Below are positions 22,767 through 29,018 of a stretch of DNA of 32,270 nt, piece by piece. The translations under genes and the position numbers were made by a program. The notes below the pieces were generated by a model. That model was not told the DNA's origin. It saw only the letters and a program-made list of their open reading frames with translations, and made no database searches. Positions within the stretch are counted from its first letter, which is position 1, and every line of letters starts with the position of its first letter. The stretch covers positions 1-32,270 of the IMG/VR virus record IMGVR_UViG_3300033143_003264, one strand, 5' to 3'. Origin of the DNA: a virus.

Positions 22767-22927
22767 TCTAAATCTCCTCGCCCATTCTCATTCTCATCAC
22801 TATAGACATCTACACACTCATGTGTATTATCTCGACACCACTTACATATATATTGCCCACATCTACCACATGTGCGAAACTTACTCTCATGTTCGGTTTG
22901 GCCGCAGGTCGGGCAGTCAATATACAT
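22763..22927 (-). CDS. Small zinc-ribbon protein (54 aa)
   Basis: The ATG at 22925-22927 starts MYIDCPTCG, followed by TCGRCGQYICKWCRDNTHEC. The CxxC, CxxC, CxxC and H-x-C pattern is a zinc-binding cluster, probably with two zincs. The acidic tail (VDVYSDENENGRGDLE) ends in TGA, overlapping the next ATG (ATGA). The SD is weak (GAGAG). It may act in nucleic acid or protein binding. It lies between the promoter-proximal gene and the YopX gene, and coupling to YopX supports it. Confidence 0.7.
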   Translation of the reverse strand: MYIDCPTCGQTEHESKFRTCGRCGQYICKWCRDNTHECVDVYSDENENGRGDLE

Positions 22928-22941
22928 AATAGCTTAGCTCT

Positions 22942-23163
22942 CTAATCAATTGATGACATTTTTTCCATAAAATTATCCAAAGTTTTAGCCCACAAATGCC
23001 CGTTTCTTCCAACATATAAAACTGTAATAGGATAATCAGGATTAGCGAATCTTGTGTTTGCTATTCCTACAACAGTATATTTAATGCCATTATTGCTTAT
23101 CCATTGAGAGCCTTTTACTAATAGACCTCTTTCCTTATCTGTCATGATTCTATAATTATACAT
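22942..23163 (-). CDS. Promoter-proximal small beta-barrel-like protein (73 aa)
   Basis: It is the first gene after the consensus promoter at 23218-23246 and has the SD AAAGGAG. The sequence (KGSQWISNNGIKYTVVGIAN, then YPITVLYVGRNGHLWAKTLDNFM) has alternating strands like small SH3-type phage proteins. Neighbouring early genes at 27619 and 29827 have a similar style. No named family or catalytic motif is seen. Confidence 0.7.
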   Translation of the reverse strand: MYNYRIMTDKERGLLVKGSQWISNNGIKYTVVGIANTRFANPDYPITVLYVGRNGHLWAKTLDNFMEKMSSID

Positions 23164-23217
23164 GTTTTGCTCCTTTGTTAATCTCTTTTACTCTTCAACT
23201 CTTTTGCTACTATCAAC

Positions 23218-23246
23218 ATTATACCATACTATTCAAACCATGTCAA
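23218..23246 (-). promoter_or_regulatory. Consensus sigma70 promoter, leftward
   Basis: On the - strand the sequence has TTGACA (23241-23246), a 17-base spacer and TATAAT (23218-23223), a full match to the bacterial consensus in both hexamers and spacing. An AT-rich stretch (ATTTAATTATTTTTC) upstream of -35 may act as an UP element. It should drive the operon from 23163 leftward. It lies between the polymerase stop and the next gene, so it restarts transcription of the distal early block. Confidence 0.9.
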
Positions 23247-23257
23247 GGGAAAAATAA

Positions 23258-25999
23258 TTAAATTTTCAAACTTTCTTTCTCTGCCCAATTAGTCGTGGTT
23301 CTCTTAACATCTATCCTAAACTTCAGCCCAACATCCATCAACTCCGCCACCTCACTCATTGCTTTTATAGTCTCCCGGCAAAACATTTTCTCATCCTTTC
23401 TGATATGCCGCTCTACCATCAATTCATCATACACCGGCAGAATAATCTTGGCATCTTTATACTTCCTCTCATACAATTCATCCACTTGCAGCAACCCCTG
23501 CTTGAACGCCTGGGCGCATCCTCCCTGAACAATAGCATTGACGGTCTTATAAGTCTGTCCATAAGGAACATGATAGCGACGACCAAAGTAATCCTGAACA
23601 TAGCCGTAAATCCCTAACTCATCTTTTAGTCGTTCTTGTAATTCCTGAATAAAAGGAAACTCACGATTGTAAATCTTCATCTCCTTTTTAGCCTGTTCGA
23701 TTGTCAGATTTTGTGAAGCGGCCATTGCCCTGATACCTAATCCATATATTACTCCGAAATTCTGATTTTTAATAATTTTCCTCTTATCCGGTCTACCAAG
23801 CAAATCGGCCATGTGTTGGTGTAAATCTTCACCATCCAGATACGCTTCAAGCATATCATTTGCACCAGCATAACTTAAAAACATAGCCATTTCCTGTTGA
23901 CTGACATCAAAGTAATAAATGGCCTTGCCATCTCTGGGAACAAAACAATCTCTAACGTGATTTTGCCTTCCACGTTGTTTAACATCCTGATTAGGAATAT
24001 TCAATAGATTTGGGTCTCTGCTATTATGTGAAAAGATACCACATTTCAGCAAGTAACTTGGGTTGTTTTCTATCATTAAGTCATATACTGGACGGCTTCC
24101 AGTAAATTTGATTTTCTTAATTGCTGCGAAAGACCGTCCTTCTGCTGCAAGCAATGTATAGTTGGATGTCCTTTGATTGTACACAGCACAAGATTGTCTA
24201 TATCGTTGTTCTTCGGATTGCCATCTATATGATGAACCATCCATCCTTTTGGTATTTTCTTTAGACCTAAATGTTTCATCATAATGACATGATGTAGAAA
24301 TCGCCTTTTTCCTTTGTGTAAAATAGTTAAATAACCATGCCCATCTTCGCAAATACCTTTGTAGTTTGGCATTCGTTTTCCACGTTTTCCATAATGAGGA
24401 TGTTTTGCTCCTTTCTTTGCATGTGACATCCTTATCCACTTTAATGCTTTGTATTCTTCTTTTGGTAAATGGTGGTTCACAACATAATGAACATTTTGAT
24501 ATGTGGTATAAAGTAATTCCGCTATTTCTTCTATTGTGTGGCAATTGGTCGATCTGTATAGACTTATCACATTGTTGATGTTTATTTTCTGTCTTGTCCA
24601 GTCTTTTGACACACTCATTTAATGTCTCCTTTATTGTTATCCACTTACCATTGTAAGCTAAAAATCTATGGTTATAGGTACATTTTATTTTACATCCAGT
24701 ATCAAGTGTTATTTCAAAAACTGGTCTGATTCCATTATACCATTTAGCCAAAACTTTTTCATAAGTTCCAATAGATGTCCTTACAATATGTCCAGGTGAT
24801 ACATTTTTTATGGGCTTAATTCCGTATGTAGTCCATATTTTTGTTAATTCATCCAAACAAGCTGGCCGTCCTGTCCTTGAATCGGTCGGGTTAATAGTTG
24901 TATAAACCGTCCCGCCTGTTCTTTCAGCCTGTTCGGTAAATGGTTTTAGATAGGTATTAGCCACCTTGCTATACGCCCTAAAGTCCAGCAACACTTTAAT
25001 AAATCGTTCCGCTCGCTTGGGCACACCATCTCTAACCGCCTGATTCAATGTATCAACGGCTGTAGTTTCTTTCCCTTTAACTTTAAGCTGTTTTGATTTG
25101 ACGCCTAAAAACCTCAATGCCGCTAAAATCTTTTTAGGCCCAAGCGTAAAATCAGGCGGCGACAATTCATCCAATATTCTTCTCTTTAACTTAATCTTGG
25201 GCAGTAACGCTTTCAATTCAGCCCGCCCTCTTTCAACATCAAAACCCATCCCCGCTTCTTCAATTTTCGTAATAACATGGGTAACAGCCATTTCTCTATC
25301 GAATATATCTGCGTATTCATCAATCATATAAGGTAATAATTTTTGAAGTAATTGCCAAACTACAAATCCATCCGTCATACTATATTCACCTATCATTTCA
25401 TCTGGTAGAAAACTATAATTAACGTATTCTTTCGGATCACCCGTCCAAGCGGGATTCCGCTCGTCTTTCCTCTTACTCCATTGCCTTCTTAATTTGGCCA
25501 ATTCTTTCTTTAAGTCCACCTCCCAATCGCTTATCCCCGGACAGATAAATTCGCTCAACGCCTGCAAACTATGGCTTTTCCTTCTGTCCCAGTATATCCG
25601 TGACATAGTAAGTGTACACAATTGAACACCATTAACCTCGATGTCATTCGTCTTACACACCCGCAAATCGTATTTTGAGTTATGCCACACCTTCATACAA
25701 TCACTGGCAAACACATCCATACAAGCTTTGTACAAATCAGTTCCATACCTCCCCCACACTAAAACTAATTGTCCACGATGAGGAAAGGCAAGGGTAAGAC
25801 CAAATGGAAATGGATTGTCAACTATTCTATCGTGGTCATCATGCAATATACTGGGGCGATGAAACAGCAAGCCAGTTGTTTCAGTGTCCAAACAGACGAT
25901 TTCTTTCTTTTTCTTTAGTAACAATCTGCTCTGTTTGTCATAAGACCAAATCCTTATTGCATTTTTGTGTTGTTTGAGTATATTATTATATTCATTCAT
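23258..25999 (-). CDS. Family A DNA polymerase with an embedded intein (913 codons; 634 aa after splicing)
   Basis: The start overlaps the upstream HNH stop (ATGA). The 3'-5' exonuclease motifs are LDTETTG (Asp38, Glu40), WHNSKYD (Asn107, Asp111) and YSMTD (Tyr206, Asp210). Polymerase motif A is DVSQQE (Asp698), motif B is RKIIKNQNFGVIYG (Lys744, Phe748 at the position of E. coli Phe762) and motif C is VYDE (Tyr857-Asp858-Glu859, where most family members have HDE). The conserved TGRxxSRDPNLLNIP region is interrupted between Ala380 and Ser660 by a 279-residue intein. Splicing would restore TGRPA-SRDPNLLNIP. It is the likely replicative polymerase; no 5' nuclease domain is present. No tyrosine or leucine replaces Phe748. 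Confidence 0.95.
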   Translation of the reverse strand: MNEYNNILKQHKNAIRIWSYDKQSRLLLKKKKEIVCLDTETTGLLFHRPSILHDDHDRIVDNPFPFGLTLAFPHRGQLVLVWGRYGTDLYKACMDVFASDCMKVWHNSKYDLRVCKTNDIEVNGVQLCTLTMSRIYWDRRKSHSLQALSEFICPGISDWEVDLKKELAKLRRQWSKRKDERNPAWTGDPKEYVNYSFLPDEMIGEYSMTDGFVVWQLLQKLLPYMIDEYADIFDREMAVTHVITKIEEAGMGFDVERGRAELKALLPKIKLKRRILDELSPPDFTLGPKKILAALRFLGVKSKQLKVKGKETTAVDTLNQAVRDGVPKRAERFIKVLLDFRAYSKVANTYLKPFTEQAERTGGTVYTTINPTDSRTGRPACLDELTKIWTTYGIKPIKNVSPGHIVRTSIGTYEKVLAKWYNGIRPVFEITLDTGCKIKCTYNHRFLAYNGKWITIKETLNECVKRLDKTENKHQQCDKSIQIDQLPHNRRNSGITLYHISKCSLCCEPPFTKRRIQSIKVDKDVTCKERSKTSSLWKTWKTNAKLQRYLRRWAWLFNYFTQRKKAISTSCHYDETFRSKENTKRMDGSSYRWQSEEQRYRQSCAVYNQRTSNYTLLAAEGRSFAAIKKIKFTGSRPVYDLMIENNPSYLLKCGIFSHNSRDPNLLNIPNQDVKQRGRQNHVRDCFVPRDGKAIYYFDVSQQEMAMFLSYAGANDMLEAYLDGEDLHQHMADLLGRPDKRKIIKNQNFGVIYGLGIRAMAASQNLTIEQAKKEMKIYNREFPFIQELQERLKDELGIYGYVQDYFGRRYHVPYGQTYKTVNAIVQGGCAQAFKQGLLQVDELYERKYKDAKIILPVYDELMVERHIRKDEKMFCRETIKAMSEVAELMDVGLKFRIDVKRTTTNWAEKESLKI
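24076..24618 (-). CDS. HNH endonuclease gene nested out of frame inside the intein (180 aa)
   Basis: The ATG at 24616-24618 has a strong SD, AAAGGAGA (24625-24632), with 7 bases between GGAG and ATG. The frame is shifted by one base from the polymerase frame. An N-terminal HTH-like part (TIEEIAELLYTTYQNVHYVV) is followed by basic linkers and an HNH core: RFLHHVIMMKHLGLKKIP, GWMVHHIDGNPKNNDIDN, LVLCT. The stop (24076-24078) lies inside codons for intein block F. The polymerase frame stays open across all 181 codons. The enzyme presumably promotes homing of the intein; its target and activity are unknown. It is a separate polypeptide, unlike usual intein endonucleases, which are fused in frame. 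Confidence 0.9.
   Translation of the reverse strand: MSVSKDWTRQKININNVISLYRSTNCHTIEEIAELLYTTYQNVHYVVNHHLPKEEYKALKWIRMSHAKKGAKHPHYGKRGKRMPNYKGICEDGHGYLTILHKGKRRFLHHVIMMKHLGLKKIPKGWMVHHIDGNPKNNDIDNLVLCTIKGHPTIHCLQQKDGLSQQLRKSNLLEAVQYMT
24625..24632 (-). promoter_or_regulatory. Internal ribosome binding site of the nested HNH gene
   Basis: AAAGGAGA on the - strand lies within intein codons for Lys-Glu (in ITIKETLN). The 7-base gap to ATG 24618 is optimal. It is the main reason to believe that the nested frame is translated on its own and not by frameshifting. Confidence 0.85.
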
Positions 26000-26325
26000 A
26001 ATGCGTAATGATTAACAAATCGGCCTTTCTTATCTCTATCCTGTGCATTGTCTAATGCTGTGCCAAGAAAAAGATGACCAGGATTAACACACTTTGGATT
26101 ATCACATTTATGCAATACATATAATCCATCAGGGATAGGGCCGTTAAACAACATCCAAGATAAACGATGTGCCTTATGAGTAGTAGAACAATTACGACTT
26201 CCGTGACTTTCTCTTATCAAACCATAGCCGCTTGTATCCAAAGAAGCCAACCAATTCCAACACTTTCCTTTTGGTCGTTTGAATTTAGACCAAAAGCGAT
26301 CTACTAATGATTTTTTCTTTTTCAT
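25996..26325 (-). CDS. Free-standing HNH endonuclease next to the polymerase gene (109 aa)
   Basis: GAGGAA precedes the ATG, which lies directly after the upstream stop. The sequence reads CWNWLASLDTSGYGLI, then AHRLSWMLFNGPIPDG, then VLHKCDNPKCVNPGHLFLGTALDNAQDRDKKGR. H-K-C-D-N-P-x-C-x-N-P-x-H-L is the HNH core with its zinc-binding cysteines. The stop overlaps the polymerase start (ATGA). Free-standing enzymes of this kind often target the neighbouring gene of a related phage, so the polymerase gene is a natural candidate target. That is inference. It is distinct from the nested and the 19.4-kb HNH genes. Confidence 0.85.
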   Translation of the reverse strand: MKKKKSLVDRFWSKFKRPKGKCWNWLASLDTSGYGLIRESHGSRNCSTTHKAHRLSWMLFNGPIPDGLYVLHKCDNPKCVNPGHLFLGTALDNAQDRDKKGRFVNHYAL

Positions 26326-26946
26326 TTATTCCTCAGATTTTCCATCAATCATCTTCGTTATAGAATCGTAATAACTCTTATCTTCTTTCTTTATTTCATC
26401 TTTCAAAATTTCATGTAAAAATCCATCCACATTAAACTTTATACCATTTAACGAATCCTTTAACGTCACCTCACCATGATTATCAAACGATCTGTACCCA
26501 GACTGTATTAGCCAAACGGCCATTGTATGCCTAAGCAATCCATCCATATAAACATCTATTGGTATTCCATTTTTCCAGTTATCCCAGTCTCGTTTACTTC
26601 CATCCGGCATAGTTCTATGTCGCCCAAGATATTTCACATACTCTCTTAATACAATAGGGGACAGGGCTTTGTAATAACTTGGCTTATCGGGATGGTCATT
26701 TGTATCTCTTGTTGCTCCGCTTTCAAATTGTCTCATGGTCTTGGTTGTTGATGCTTTCAAATCCTGTTTTTGTTTATACAAATCAAGTGCTATTTGTGCC
26801 TCGATTTCAGTATCAAAGGCTTGGCAATCATTGCTCGTTGTCCCGTCTCTAAGGATATACTGGGTGGTAGATAAATAATCTCTTCCATCGGCCGCTGCCC
26901 ATGTATTAAAGGTATCGTCTGTCTTACGTACTCTAAATTTATTCAT
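26326..26946 (-). CDS. dATP/dGTP diphosphohydrolase N-terminal-domain protein (206 aa)
   Basis: The start is ATG 26944-26946 with SD AGGAGA; the frame opens earlier at a TTG without SD. Residues 73-150 carry the family pattern: FESGATRDTNDHPDKPSYY, LSPIVLREYVKYLGRHR, DGSKRDWDNWKNGIP, YMDGLLRHTMAVW. The helix ending DGFLHEILKD completes the all-alpha fold. This domain occurs in phages and in dATP/dGTP pyrophosphohydrolases. It may deplete purine dNTPs or shape the dNTP pool. An N-terminal segment of about 70 residues precedes the domain and has no clear match. Confidence 0.8.
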   Translation of the reverse strand: MNKFRVRKTDDTFNTWAAADGRDYLSTTQYILRDGTTSNDCQAFDTEIEAQIALDLYKQKQDLKASTTKTMRQFESGATRDTNDHPDKPSYYKALSPIVLREYVKYLGRHRTMPDGSKRDWDNWKNGIPIDVYMDGLLRHTMAVWLIQSGYRSFDNHGEVTLKDSLNGIKFNVDGFLHEILKDEIKKEDKSYYDSITKMIDGKSEE

Positions 26947-26956
26947 TTCTAATCTC

Positions 26957-27220
26957 CTAAACAAAACAAGCTAATCCTTCTTCGTTTTCATCAATCATCC
27001 AATTCAAACCACGAAGTTTAGCAGCATCCTCTTTTGTAATTCCTGCTTGAACAATATCAGAAACAGAAACAGAGCCAATAATATCGTGTTCTGCATATTC
27101 AATCCCTTCGTCTGGACAATACTTTCTAATTATGTCCAGCCCTCGGCAGGCGTTATTTCCTTTCCAATCTGTTTTAATATCATCGTCATTCATTATTTCT
27201 ACAAATTCTTCTTCGGTCAT
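26957..27220 (-). CDS. Small conserved phage protein of unknown function (87 aa)
   Basis: AGGAGA precedes the ATG. The sequence MTEEEFVEIMNDDDIKTDWKG, GLDIIRKYCPDEGIEYAEHD, DIVQAGITKEDAAKLRGLNW and MIDENEEGLACFV resembles a small acidic, helical protein recurrent in phages and bacteria, with no known function. It is encoded between nucleotide-metabolism genes. No catalytic motif is recognised. Confidence 0.7.
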   Translation of the reverse strand: MTEEEFVEIMNDDDIKTDWKGNNACRGLDIIRKYCPDEGIEYAEHDIIGSVSVSDIVQAGITKEDAAKLRGLNWMIDENEEGLACFV

Positions 27221-27223
27221 TTC

Positions 27224-27616
27224 TTAATCTCCTATAATATCATAATATTTTAGAATGTCATAGAATGTTCCGTCAACTTTTCGATGCGATAAGAACCACC
27301 CATACTCTTTCTTACACCCTTTGGATTTTCCCCAACCTGGAGCAAGTATTGCCCCTGTAAAATCAATTTGTTCAAGAATAGCTATGTCAATATCAATCCA
27401 GAATTGCCACCTATCTTCTATCGACCACTTCAACATTTCAGGACTGGTTGTTTCAATCGGATGACTATGGACAATTGGGCTAAAAACATTATACCCTTTC
27501 AATAGTAACTTAGCCGATCTTCTACAACAAAGTTTATAATTAGCTATTCTACCTTCTTTAGTTTCGGCTGAATACGGATGACATAGGTAATAAAATCCAG
27601 GTCTCATCTTAATCAT
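27224..27616 (-). CDS. DUF1937-type protein, nucleoside deoxyribosyltransferase-like (130 aa)
   Basis: GGGG of the upstream gene end serves as SD for the ATG at 27616. Signature elements are YYLCHPYSAETKEGRIANY, GYNVFSPIVHSHPIE, WIDIDIAILEQIDFTGAILA and PGWGKSKGCKKEYGW. H-P-Y-S, S-P-I-x-H-S-H-P and P-G-W-x-x-S-x-G-C-x-x-E are diagnostic of DUF1937, a group related to nucleoside 2-deoxyribosyltransferases. A role in nucleotide salvage or base exchange is inferred from the fold, and the dNTP-related neighbours agree. Confidence 0.8.
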   Translation of the reverse strand: MIKMRPGFYYLCHPYSAETKEGRIANYKLCCRRSAKLLLKGYNVFSPIVHSHPIETTSPEMLKWSIEDRWQFWIDIDIAILEQIDFTGAILAPGWGKSKGCKKEYGWFLSHRKVDGTFYDILKYYDIIGD

Positions 27617-27618
27617 GC

Positions 27619-27870
27619 TTACACCCCTTCAACTATAACCTCGGTCAATTTACCGAGAATTTTATACGCCGGTTCGTCTTTGAAACCCTCGGCCACATAA
27701 AACCAATCCTCACTACTACCATGAGATAGCAACACTGCTTGTTTATCTTTTAATTTCAACGCAATCGGGCCACCAGAATATTTCGCAACATATACATAAC
27801 CAACCGGAATTTCATCAAACGGTATTTCCTGTCTCTTTTCTGTTTGTTTTGGTTTTACAGTAACTTTCAT
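27619..27870 (-). CDS. Small beta-barrel-like phage protein (83 aa)
   Basis: AGGTAAG precedes the ATG. The sequence IPVGYVYVAKYSGGPIALKL, QAVLLSHGSSEDWFYVAEGF and KILGKLTEVIVEGV alternates strands and turns like small SH3-type phage proteins. It resembles the neighbour at 27874 in style, so the two may be distant paralogues. No catalytic residues are evident. Confidence 0.65.
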   Translation of the reverse strand: MKVTVKPKQTEKRQEIPFDEIPVGYVYVAKYSGGPIALKLKDKQAVLLSHGSSEDWFYVAEGFKDEPAYKILGKLTEVIVEGV

Positions 27871-27873
27871 TTC

Positions 27874-28116
27874 TTACCTCTCTATAGCTTTAATTTCAAT
27901 ATCGACAAAACGATTCACGGTAATGTTGGCACTATCATTCCAAGTCATCTTTGGATCGAAAGCCAAAACAATGCCTTCATAGGTAATAAGATAAAGCGAG
28001 TCTTCCGGGCCACCCCCACATTTACCAATAAAGGCTGTCTCCTTACAACTTTTACACAAATTCCCTACAGTGTATTTCTTTGAACTAACTTTTGTGCCTT
28101 TAATTACTTTATTCAT
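27874..28116 (-). CDS. Small beta-rich protein (80 aa)
   Basis: The ATG overlaps the glycosylase stop (ATGA). The N-terminal part is basic (MNKVIKGTKVSSKKYTVGN) and has a CKSCKE pair; a further cysteine is in FIGKCGGGPED. The rest is strand-rich (SLYLITYEGIVLAFDP, ANITVNRFVDIEIKAIE). The cysteines may bind metal, but four canonical ligands are not seen. Similar in layout to the 27619 product. Function unknown. Confidence 0.65.
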   Translation of the reverse strand: MNKVIKGTKVSSKKYTVGNLCKSCKETAFIGKCGGGPEDSLYLITYEGIVLAFDPKMTWNDSANITVNRFVDIEIKAIER

Positions 28117-28760
28117 TTTTCATTTTCCAAAATTTTATCAATATCCAAACTCATTTTTACAATATAATTCGGCCTTGCTTCCGGGGCACTATATATCAAA
28201 CTGGCCGGGTGGCTATACTTCAAATACTTAAATCCACACTCCCTTTCATCCATATATCTCTTAACCCCCCATTCAGCATCCTTACCCAATGCCACTACCA
28301 CACGAGGCTGAACAATATCAATCATTTCAGCCAGATATGGCCAGCAATTATTCTTCTCCTCTTCCGTACTGGCTCTATTCCTCTCAGGGTGGCACAGCAC
28401 AACATTAGTCCAGAAGCAATCATGCCGATCAATTCCACTCAATCTTAATACAGCGTCAATAATAAGTCCTGATCCAAGAATAAACGGCACTTGACTATAC
28501 ATTCCAGGCTCATGCAAACTCTGTCCTACAAACATTACATCGGTGTTTAGATTTCCCCATCCCGGACAACATTCTGTCACCCTGCCTATATTCATTCCAG
28601 GGCATTCGTTACACAGCCTTATTCTTTGGCATATTCTATGATACTGTCTACCCTTTTGATATAACAAATCAAAATCGGCGAATTCATTTTTATCTAACTC
28701 CCCTGTTTCGAGATTGCAAAACTTACTTAGATGTTCTAACTTGTCACTTCTTTCACTCAT
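28113..28760 (-). CDS. Uracil-DNA glycosylase superfamily, Fe-S (family 4-like) type (215 aa)
   Basis: The start overlaps the upstream stop (ATGA). Four cysteines fit the 4Fe-4S pattern of family 4 enzymes: Cys50, Cys53, Cys123 and Cys139, with gaps of 3, 70 and 16 residues. Motif 1 is VMFVGQSLHEPG, followed by FWTNVVLCHPERNRASTEEE, VQPRVVVALGKDA and motif 2 HPASLIYS. It should remove uracil or act on deaminated bases in DNA and is placed among nucleotide genes. GQSLHEPG replaces the usual GEAPGxxE, so catalytic detail may differ. A protective or repair role for phage DNA is the simplest reading. Confidence 0.8.
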   Translation of the reverse strand: MSERSDKLEHLSKFCNLETGELDKNEFADFDLLYQKGRQYHRICQRIRLCNECPGMNIGRVTECCPGWGNLNTDVMFVGQSLHEPGMYSQVPFILGSGLIIDAVLRLSGIDRHDCFWTNVVLCHPERNRASTEEEKNNCWPYLAEMIDIVQPRVVVALGKDAEWGVKRYMDERECGFKYLKYSHPASLIYSAPEARPNYIVKMSLDIDKILENEK

Positions 28761-28942
28761 TTAACAGCCCTTTGTAATCGCAACCAACAATCATAAAGTT
28801 GTGTGTATAACTTACAATTAGCGTACTGGGAACATCTATAACACAATTGTTTGAAATGCTTTTGTTGGCACTGTGTATATCTTTTGCGTGTTTTCACATA
28901 GTCTCTGGCCGCATCAACTATTTCATCTCTTTTACTTTTCAT
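28757..28942 (-). CDS. Small cysteine-rich basic protein (61 aa)
   Basis: The stop overlaps the glycosylase ATG (ATGA), which supports the gene. The N-terminal helix (KRDEIVDAARDYVKTRKRY) is followed by TQCQQKHFKQLCYRCSQYANC and KLYTQLYDCW, with six cysteines in 28 residues, including CYRC. A zinc-binding knuckle is likely. The SD is weak. The tRNA-like element at 29019-29110 lies upstream in the same transcript. Confidence 0.65.
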   Translation of the reverse strand: MKSKRDEIVDAARDYVKTRKRYTQCQQKHFKQLCYRCSQYANCKLYTQLYDCWLRLQRAVK

Positions 28943-29018
28943 TTTGTACTTATTTGCGTGTAATTGATTTGGTGCTCGATTTATTTAATCTCTTTCGCTT
29001 TAATTTTCAAAAAACAAA

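Larger units (their letters stand above)
24023..24859 (-). mobile_element. Intein in the polymerase gene (codons 381-659)
   Basis: The first residue is Cys381 (CLDELTKIWTTYGIKPI, an N1-type block). The block B histidine is in CTYNHRFLAYNG (His444). The end is VYDLMIENNPSYLLKCGIFSHN followed by Ser660, the classic F/G blocks with His-Asn and a +1 serine nucleophile. Residues 381-461 and about 625-659 make up a normal mini-intein of roughly 115-120 residues. The part between them (about 462-624) has no LAGLIDADG and reads as the shadow of the out-of-frame HNH gene. Predicted to splice in cis. The insertion point is a conserved DNA-binding motif, typical for inteins. Confidence 0.9.

Noticed and set aside
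24640-25999. A split (fractured) polymerase with two separate intein halves
   Set aside because: There is no stop codon between the halves in the given sequence; the frame is continuous from 25999 to 23258. It remains possible if a base is miscalled.
26947-26964. TTG start at 26964 for the diphosphohydrolase-domain gene
   Set aside because: Its first codons are the SD (AGGAGA) of the ATG at 26946.
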